Source: Euphorbia lathyris (Eukaryota; Streptophyta; Magnoliopsida; Malpighiales; Euphorbiaceae). Taken from it: a DNA stretch of 64,000 nucleotides. Each line of letters starts with the position of its first letter. Position 1 is the first letter of the stretch. Location of the stretch: contig NC_088916.1 of assembly GCF_963576675.1 (NCBI RefSeq), positions 2,619,001 to 2,683,000 on the forward strand. Direction: 5' to 3'. Below the pieces are notes generated by a model that saw only the letters and a program-made list of their open reading frames with translations, searched no databases and was not told the DNA's origin. Below, in pieces: positions 56,811 to 64,000 of this stretch. The translations under genes were made by a program, and so were the position numbers.

Positions 56811-58679
56811 ATGACGAACGTTTCTATAAACATCTCCGATGTCGGTCACCGATCTGCTGGAAACCCTAAGCCTCCTACCCAGCATGATCAAACCAAAGCT
56901 ACCACACCGAGCAAGAAAACCCAGACTGAGCAAGGTACCTCCTCCAAGGGAAAGAAACCTAAGCAACGAACATATACCAGGGTCTATGAGAACGTTAGGG
57001 AATACAAGATTGACTACTCAAGGTGGTTTTCGAAAGAATTTGTGGAAAGAGAGCAACCATTCTGTGAGTGGATCTCAAAGAATGGCTGGACCGAGCTGTT
57101 CTCAATAAGCTACAATACCTACCCTGACTTGGTAAGGGAATTCTACCACAACCTGCGTGTCGCTGATGACAACCAGGACCACTTAGTCACCAATGTGAAG
57201 GACAAAACCATCTTCATCAATCCCACCTACTTAGCCAGCCTTCTAAAACTTAAAAATGAAGGAGCCATTCTTAGGAAGTCTGGAGATCAGGACGACACTA
57301 GGTACTCCACTATGTTCTGCAAACCTACTGGCCATGCTGGAGAAATCTCCAGTACTTCAATGGGCCAACACCAAAAGATGGCACACTACCTGCTGACCAA
57401 TTATATCTTCCCGAAGATAAATTGCACCAGCTCAGCAACAAACTTTTAGCAATGCTTCATATGGTATATGCTGACTTACAAGCCCATCAACATGCCAGTA
57501 TTCCTGATCGCCGGCTTTCAAAGGAGCACTAGAACTCTAAGGCTGGGTTCACTCATCACCAAACTCCTCCTGGACCACTGAGTGGACCTATCGCACGAAA
57601 CCAAAGCCAAATGATCAGAGATAACTGTTGCAGCTCTGTTCGCTTTGAAATTTGATCAGCCAATTAAGAAAGCAAAAGGTGCTGCTAATCAGACCGCTGA
57701 GGGAACAGTGGTTAAACAAAGCAGAAGAACCAAAGCTCCCACTGACAGGAAGAGGAAAGCTGTCCAAAGCACCTCTAAGGGAGCTGTTCCTCCTCCAAAG
57801 AAACTGAGGGTTGTATCCAAAGGAACAGATGCTCAGCCCCAGCAAGGTCAAGCTGAGCTCAAGTCTGCTGAGAAAAGACCTAGGCAAGATGTGCCTGAGG
57901 CAGAAGAAAGAGCAGACGCTGATGAGGAATCACTGAGCAAAAAACAGAAGAACTCTTCGGAGTTAAGTCCAATTGATGCTCTACCTACTACCTTCTTCGT
58001 ACCCATCAACTCTCATTATGCCCAGAGTCAAGGCGTTGACCCTGAGCAACAGAACGATGAAGTTGAACTGGATGATCAGTTCATTGACCAGCTAGAAGAA
58101 GAATTAGAGCAAGAAGAGCAGGATGATGAGCAAGAACAATCTGACCAAGAAAGTGGTCAGGATGACACTGAGTCAGAAAATGAAGAGGAAGATGCTGAGC
58201 CAACTAACACTGAGTTGGCTGCAGACGAAGAAGCTGAGCACACAGAACATCACAATACTGATCAGGGAGAACTTTCTCCATCTCATTCAATTCCCGCTGA
58301 TCCCACTCCTCTAAGGACTCAGGGAAAAAGAAGAAGACTTGTAAATGCACAACAGACTACAGTTTTGGACTTTACTGAAAACCAACCTGAGCTGACCCCT
58401 GATCCTTCACGTATCAAGCTCAAATTCTTCAGAAAACCTTCCACCTCTCTACCAGAGCAAACTAAAAAGCAAGCCTCTGTTTCTCTTCCACAGGAACAAG
58501 CCGACTTAAATGCTTCTGAAAATCCGACCAACACCGAACAAGTTCTCGATGCAGATGTTGAACCTAGTCCTCAGCTGACTACGGAAATTCCTGCTCCAGG
58601 CAGCACTGAACCTATCCTACCTTCACCCATATACATCATTCCAACGTCCAGCGTCAGTACTATGACACATCATTACTGA
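56811..58679 (+). pseudogene. Third (env-position) ORF of the SIRE-like element
   Basis: A good ATG at 56811 (AAAATGACG) begins a frame that continues to 58679 but has TAG at 57447 and two more stops before 57620 (near 57581 and 57611). The first part (residues about 45-205: YSRWFSKEFVEREQPFCEW, LVREFYHNLRVADD, FINPTYLASLLKL, HYLLTNYIFPK) resembles the domain annotated as 'putative plant transposon protein' that SIRE/Maximus elements carry after pol. The second part is hydrophilic: basic, then a long glutamate/glutamine/aspartate stretch (about 58070-58260), then proline/threonine-rich. No signal peptide or membrane segment is evident, so 'envelope' rests on position only. Confidence 0.75.
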
Positions 58680-58747
58680 GAATGTTTCATCAGGCATTTG
58701 CTGCGCTGACGGACACTATAACCTAGGTAGGCAAATCACAAGAATAT

Positions 58748-59024
58748 GTGCTGAGCATGCTCAGCTCATCCAACATCGAGGTTGACAAAGATGTACTGGA
58801 AGAGGGCGTCATTATTTTTGATGGCATAAATGCAAGCACCCTCAAGCTTAAAAACATGTCAGCCAAAATTACTGAAACTGTCCAAACAAGCTCCTTCAGG
58901 CCTCCTCCTCCTCCCGATGCTGCCAAAACGGGGGAGAAAGAACAAGCTAGAAGAACTCAGTAAGAGGATGCTATTGGAAGTAGTCAGCAAAAGTCTAAGA
59001 GCAAAAAGAAATAGAACTAGCTAG
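58748..59024 (+). pseudogene. C-terminal piece of the third ORF, out of frame
   Basis: A short frame (LSMLSSSNIEVDKDVLEEGV..., polyproline FRPPPPPDAAK) follows several stops after 58679 and probably was the C-terminus of the third ORF before a frameshift. A second frame through it is a shadow. Confidence 0.45.
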
Positions 59025-59533
59025 CTCAACTTTCTTAGTTTTATTTTCTATGTTTATTTTGCTTATGTATGCTGACTACTTTAAACTTAATACAATGCCT
59101 GCATTAATTTCTCAACTTGATTAAAATCTTATGTGATGCTGAGTTATTATGTTTTATGTTTTGCATCTTCAAATACATCAACCATGTTTATCATTTATAA
59201 TGTTTGTTGATTGTATGCTGTTAACACTGTCTTGCATGCTATAAAACATTGTCTTATAAGACTCATTGAACAAACAATATACTCAGCGCTCTCTGATAGT
59301 TAAATCTTCCGCTTAAAACTGAGTTAATAGAATATGTTCCATGAGCTGACCTTTATCTGAAAAACTGACCTAGGACTTACTCAATTAAACCTTAAAATGT
59401 TTAGAGTAAAACTGAGTCAGTAGCTCAACCCTTACGGGGGAGTTTATTAAGTTATAAAAGGTCAACTATCATGGGGGAGCTCAACACTGAGTTCTTCACT
59501 GAATAGTTTTGCCAACATCAAAATGGGGGAGTT
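59025..59533 (+). other. 3' untranslated region with three polypurine-like tracts
   Basis: GGGGGAGTTT or a close variant occurs at 59435, 59472 and 59524. The last, AAATGGGGGAGTT (59521-59533), abuts the LTR and is the likely plus-strand primer. Confidence 0.8.
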
Positions 59534-60871
59534 TGTTGAAACACCTTTCCACATGATTTTGATTTGACAAAATTATTTAAGTATATGATTAAAAAATATT
59601 CTAAACACACTAAGTTTAAATGCTTTGATTTATTATACTAATGTGTTTGTTCAATGTTAAGTTACTTGTTTATAAGACACAAATATTAAAAGGCTAAAGG
59701 CCCAAAAGAAAGTCAAAGGCCCAAGTCAAAACAGATCAAGACCACTCGGCCCGTGTAAGCAAAACGCTATCGTTGTGATAAAATGCAGCTCAGCATAAGA
59801 AGGATCGAGAAGACCTTCCTTGACTACTTCGGAACGAAGCTGCTGAGTTGAACGACAAAGAGTACAAGACAGCAGCTGAGCAAGAGCAACTTTCAGACAA
59901 AGTATTTCCACTTCGGGTAAAGTTCAGAAGACACAGAAAGCTGTCTGGTTGACTTTGCCGTAAAAGGAGAGACAGTCTGCTGAACTGACCAAAAGCTGCT
60001 CTGCACTGACCGAAGACAGAAGATGCAAGAATCTGATTGGCCAACGGCACTGAAGCGGACTGAGTGACAACGACATGAAGCCGTTTCCCTCCAACGGTTA
60101 TTTCGAAATTCGAAATCACCGAATGCCTCAAGTGTCACTATAAATAGGCCTTTCAGTTGCTTCATTCGATGCAGATCTTCAACTAGCCATTACGCTGACT
60201 AAATTCACACTTGAAGTTCTGTGAGAAAAAGCAAAGCAAATACTTACACCAATTTCCAGATTATTGTGTAAAAGTCTAGAGTGATTTCCAATCATCTAAA
60301 GTGTCTTAGCAATTGTTGTTTAGGACAATCTTAGTATCAATTCTAGAAATAGAAAGGAGAGGCTGAGTACTCGGTTATAGTACTCGGCGGTAGATATAGG
60401 AGTGAGTAGAGGTATAGAGGAAGGTACTCTTGTTATACTCAGCTTCTAGTTGTAAAAGGTTTGGTGCTCTACCTTTAAAGAGCTCAGTAGAGAATTCGAA
60501 AGCTCGGAACCTGTTCCGAGGACAGGACGTAGGCATAGAGGCCGAACCTGGATAAATCTGCTGAGTAACATCTTTCTAACCTTAAACTCCTTTGATATAT
60601 ATATTGCTTGCTTAAAAACTGACTAAGTAAAGAGGTCACGCTGAGTTGTGTGCATTGAGTATCTGAGTTCAGGAATAGACTCAAGTGCTATCTCCTGACT
60701 CAAGGAAAGAAGCTGGCTTAGTCACCAGTTGACTAAGCTAGTGTCTTAAGTTCACTCAGCGCGCTGTGTAAACCTTTTTCAAAGAAAAAGAAGTCAGCCT
60801 CAACGTATAAAATTTTAAATAGTTCCTATCCCCCCCTTGGAACTAACTTGTTACGTTATAAGGGACCAACA
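59534..60871 (+). repeat. 3' LTR of the SIRE-like element
   Basis: Same ends as the 5' LTR, then GACTT (60872-60876). Confidence 0.97.
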
Positions 60872-60876
60872 GACTT

Positions 60877-61372
60877 AGGAGGTTAATTGTGAAGCTTAAC
60901 GAGACACTGTAAATTCAGGGAAGCCAATTGAATTTTTACCAAGTCCAGGGACTCATAATATATTAAGTTTTTATTTTGAGTAGGATTGGATTCTTTCTAA
61001 ATTAAGAATAACAACAACAAAATATGCACAAACCCTAAATCTAAATTTTATTATTTATAAACAATCCAAAATGTACGAAACTTCTTTCATTCATCGACAT
61101 ATCACTTGTTTGGATGAATCGGTATGACAGTCGAATAACAGGTCAAATCAGTCCGTTTAAATTTTTTGTCGGATAGAGGTAAAATTGATATTGTTTGGTA
61201 ATGTTACGGATAAAATTGCAACATTTCACACGTTATTGGTCATCTAAATTTATTTAAAGTGACTTATTGACTCTTTAAATTTAATTACATTAATCTAAAC
61301 TTGGTTAAAGTTATTTACATTATGCTAATCTTTAACATCAATTAATATTGTAATCCAAAACATTTAGATTAG
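60877..61372. repeat. Right half of the interrupted repeat and a diverged second copy
   Basis: 60877-60990 completes the element interrupted by the copia insertion. 61060-61320 repeats, with divergence, parts of 49670-50010. No coding. Confidence 0.4.
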
Positions 61373-61381
61373 AATGATGAA

Positions 61382-62109
61382 AGGGTAAATTACACCAATA
61401 GTACTTGAACTTTATCCATTTCACACTTTAATACCTAGATTACATTTTGTCTCAAAAATATGCCCGAAGTAATAATGACCGGACAATTTAGTAAATTTTA
61501 CCGGTAAATGACCGGTCAATGCAAGTTTGTCTGAGTAAATTACATCAATGGTACCTGAACTTTTCCTAATTCACACTTTGGTACCTGGATTTTTTTGTCC
61601 TAAAAATATAACTCAAGTGAAGGTGACCAGATAATTTAGTACATCTGGTCGGTTAGTAACCAATCAACGAGAGTTTGACTATTTTGAATTAAAAATTAGG
61701 ACCTACAATATACCCAATTAACATAAAATTATAATACTACCCTTTAATATATATGTAGAGCTAAAGGGTAGTATTGTATATGTTAATTGAGTATATGATG
61801 GGTCTAAATTTCTAATTTAAAATGGTCAAACTCACGTTGACTGGTCAAATATACTAAATTATTGATTCATCTTTACTTGTATTTTTTTGGACAAAATGAA
61901 ATTTAGGTACCAAAATGTGAATTAAGATAAAGTTTAGGTACCATTAGTGTAATTTACTCATCAAACCCGTATTGACTGGTTATTGACCGGTAAAATGTAC
62001 TAAATTGTCCGGTCATCGTTAGTTCAGGTATATTTTTTGGATAAAATGTAATTTAGGTATCAAAGTATGAATTAGGGTAAAGTTTAGGTACTATTGGTGT
62101 AATTTACTC
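61382..62109. mobile_element. Inverted-repeat MITE with 9-bp target duplication
   Basis: The left end GGGTAAATTACACCAATAGT and the inverse of the right end (GAGTAAATTACACCAATAGT) match and continue as long arms (ACTTGAACTTTA, TGACCGGACAATTTAGT). AATGATGAA flanks both sides (61373-61381 and 62110-62118). Each arm holds a second, diverged copy of its own terminus (61533 and 61958). A 9-bp duplication points to Mutator-type mobilisation. Confidence 0.85.
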
Positions 62110-62118
62110 AATGATGAA

Positions 62119-62338
62119 ATCCCAAATAATCATGAGGCATCTGAAATTATTCTATTATCAGATTCTACCAAGAAAACTTGAGTAATCAACCAAAGCATGA
62201 ACATTTTTATCAGATTCTATTATGCCGTACAAAAACTGCATCATGGAACTGGAATTTGACGTTTTTCCTAAGAAAATCAAGATTTATAGGGCACAAATGA
62301 TATTAGATCTTGAACAACATAACTTTTTGAATCTCCCT
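62119..62338. other. Unassigned spacer
   Basis: No repeat or gene recognised. Confidence 0.4.
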
Positions 62339-62400
62339 CAGGGGCGGAACCAGGGGGGTTGGCCGGGGCTCCAGCCCCGGCCGGCCGCCCGAGAATTGAG
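62339..62400. mobile_element. hAT (Tip100-like) terminal fragment
   Basis: CAGGGGCGGAACCAGG at 62339 is the terminal sequence type of Tip100-like hAT transposons. It is followed by a perfect 10-bp hairpin (GGCCGGGGCT, CC, AGCCCCGGCC at 62361-62382). The other end is not in the window; the D2 LTR begins right after. Confidence 0.5.
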
Positions 62401-62407
62401 AAAAAAA

Positions 62408-63151
62408 ATTATTCTTGAATAAAGAATAAGGGAAAATTAATAGAAATAATGGCAAACCATTATTCCTTCTAAAAGAGATATTTATACATGATTAATGTGG
62501 CATTAATGATAATTAATGCAGGGGAGAATATGCAAATAATGAGGAAAAAGAAGGAGTTTCTAGCACTATGCCACGCCACGTGGACCATGGCGAGATACGC
62601 CATAACAAGATACGCCTAATGAGAGCAAGTAGCAGAGACCCGCCATATCTCTCAAGGAGAGCGTACATATACCTTGACGGATCAAAGAATATTATCCCAA
62701 GGACCAAAAGGGATATTCACCTTGAGAACGCCGCAAGAAGAACCAGATGGCGGATCTCCACGGTTCAGCTCAGTGAGATCCGCTGGCGAACCTATGAGGC
62801 GAATCTCCTCTTTCACCTGATTCATCACAGTAACGGCTAACCGCCAACTCGGCCATAAAGATCATTAAATGAATCATTAATAGTCTTAAACCACCAGGGT
62901 AAGAGTAACTTGTAACCGCCATTAAATGAGCATTAATGGAGACTTTCTAGTTACCTAGAGGTTACGAATTCCCCAACTATATATAGCCTACCTCCCTAGG
63001 CTATCAAGGTACACACATTCACTTATTCTTTGTCAATTCAGTTTGCTCTCTTGATCTTCCTTACTGACTTTGGCATCGGAGTGTCCCCGGCCGATCCTAA
63101 CGGCGCCTCATAGGGACGTGCTCTGATCAAGGATTTTTCCCCGTGTTATCA
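62408..63151 (+). repeat. 5' LTR of D2 (5' truncated)
   Basis: It aligns with the D1 LTRs but has different and additional sequence at about 62690-62900, so it is a diverged subfamily. End GTTATCA at 63151. TATA motif CTATATATAG at 62977-62986. Confidence 0.88.
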
Positions 63152-63153
63152 AT

Positions 63154-63173
63154 TGGTGCGGTGATCGTGGATC
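63154..63173 (+). other. tRNA-Phe primer-binding site of D2
   Basis: TGGTGCGGTGATCGTGGATC, identical to D1. Confidence 0.85.
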
Positions 63174-63203
63174 TCTAACAAACAGAAGATCACAAAATCT
63201 TGA

Positions 63204-63407
63204 TTGTATAGAGTTTCACAAAGAACAAAACAATGGAGTCAACAGAATAGAAATCACAATCTCCAACTTTGGCTCAATCAGTACAACAAATCTATCCAAA
63301 GATACGGTTCTCCATATATTGGTGGGAAAGAGTTTTCTACATTAAATCTGGAATTTTATGATGAAAAAGATAAGTTTCCTCCCATTTCTTATTCCATTTT
63401 TTATTAA
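63204..63407 (+). CDS. Short leader ORF of family D (67 aa), unknown
   Basis: Counterpart of 16180-16383, opening MYRVSQRTKQWSQQNRNHN, with the same length and stop position. See that entry for doubts. Confidence 0.35.
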   Translation: MYRVSQRTKQWSQQNRNHNLQLWLNQYNKSIQRYGSPYIGGKEFSTLNLEFYDEKDKFPPISYSIFY

Positions 63408-64000
63408 AGAAAATTGAGATCCCTCACTCTTATAAAGTGCTATGAATATCGTTACATGTTATTATGATAAATCTAATAAATTTTAAAAGATGAAGTCATA
63501 GACGCAAATCTTTCATTAAACCTTGCATGCTTACTATGCCCTCATATTTGTATGCATGACAAGTGTAATATGATATTATCATTGAACCGGTACAAACGCA
63601 TGTATAAGGCCCGTGATCTTGGGATTTACAAAAGGAAAAAATCATCCATTCAATGTGATTTTGTCATTTGATATTAAAATATCATAAAATTGCTCATGTA
63701 ATTGCAAAGGATTTAGATCTAGTCGGTCTTTTGGGTGAACATGCATATAACTATTAGAAGAAATTGTAAAAAATCATATTTGGTTTTCCTTGTACAATTC
63801 ACCATCTATATATGGCTTTTCTCCTATTTAGTACTTTTAATATCAAAAATTCATATTTTTGAACATGGTTTTGTCAAACAGTTATTTCATTCCCTTTTTT
63901 ACAAGGATGTGTTTATTCATATAAAAACTGTTTATCTGACATTATTAGAATTTCTTTTATCGACGTAAGAGAATTGAACATATTAAATCAATTTGTGATC
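63408..64000 (+). other. Leader of D2
   Basis: Matches D1 leader 15640-16160 in inverse orientation. No gene recognised up to the window edge. Confidence 0.7.

Larger units (their letters stand above)
50058..60871 (+). mobile_element. SIRE/Maximus-like Ty1/copia retrotransposon, complete structure
   Basis: LTRs at 50058-51398 and 59534-60871 (about 1.34 kb) with TGTTGAAAC...GACCAACA ends; target duplication GACTT (50053-50057 and 60872-60876); tRNA-iMet primer site; polypurine tract; gag, pol and a third ORF downstream of pol, which is the mark of the SIRE/Maximus lineage. The LTRs differ by about 13 substitutions by eye, near 1%, so the insertion is fairly young. Even so, gag, pol and the third ORF all carry breaks, so this copy is not autonomous. 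Confidence 0.97.
62408..64000 (+). mobile_element. Family D retrotransposon, 5' part of a second copy (D2), runs off the window
   Basis: LTR, primer site and leader of the same family as 10357-17128, in the opposite orientation. The similarity extends from 62408 to about 63960. The first 18 or so bases of the LTR, including TGATAAC, are missing. gag and pol would lie beyond 64000. Confidence 0.9.

Noticed and set aside
56512..56966. Minus frames opposite the spacer and third ORF
   Set aside because: Shadows of the plus-strand element; no motif.

Overview
The window is a repeat-rich stretch of a flowering-plant nuclear genome (probably a eudicot; the species cannot be read from it). The signs are plant-type LTR retrotransposons with intact landmarks (primer-binding sites for tRNA-iMet and tRNA-Phe, polypurine tracts, TG...CA ends, 5-bp target duplications), an L1-like LINE, plant MITEs, hAT- and CACTA-type ends and AT-rich spacers. 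I found no convincing intact cellular protein gene, rRNA or tRNA. Nearly all coding sequence is gag, pol or env-like and most of it is broken.

Layout. 12-3868: 3' LTR plus 3' internal part of a long-LTR Ty3-like element, here called family A (minus). 3982-7870: 5' part of a Ty1/copia element (minus) with a 2.07-kb LTR. This truncates a Ty3/gypsy pol (plus) at 7871-9688. 10357-17128: complete Ty3/gypsy element, family D (minus), flanked by TTGTT, whose internal domains are out of order. 17410-19518: LINE RNase H relic and two MITEs. 19871-40790: a coding-free LTR element, family C (minus), made of 280-bp LTR doublets and large minisatellite arrays. A second, nearly full family A element (22223-36798, flanked by ACGTC) is inserted in the C array. 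40791-45540: low-complexity foldback, MITE and a locally repeated unassigned segment. 45555-48514: 5'-truncated LINE with a 14-bp target duplication. 48830-50057: CACTA-type end and dispersed repeats. 50058-60871: complete SIRE/Maximus-like copia element (plus) flanked by GACTT, with gag, pol and an env-position third ORF. 61382-62109: inverted-repeat MITE with 9-bp duplication. 62339-62400: hAT-like end. 62408-64000: a second D element (plus) running off the window.

The parts work as layers of insertion rather than an operon: C, then A inside C; the copia element inside a small dispersed repeat. Both C (no coding) and A (gag remnant only, no pol seen) look non-autonomous and would have needed enzymes from relatives. 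The 5' LTR of the complete A element has lost the segment holding its TATA box, so that copy could not be transcribed normally. The most unusual observations are: three hairpins in the A LTR that share one loop but have different stems; a dense array of GGGCG/CGCCC palindromes upstream of the A TATA box; the twin 9-bp-spaced LTR doublets of C; and the RT-RNase H block fused upstream of gag in D.
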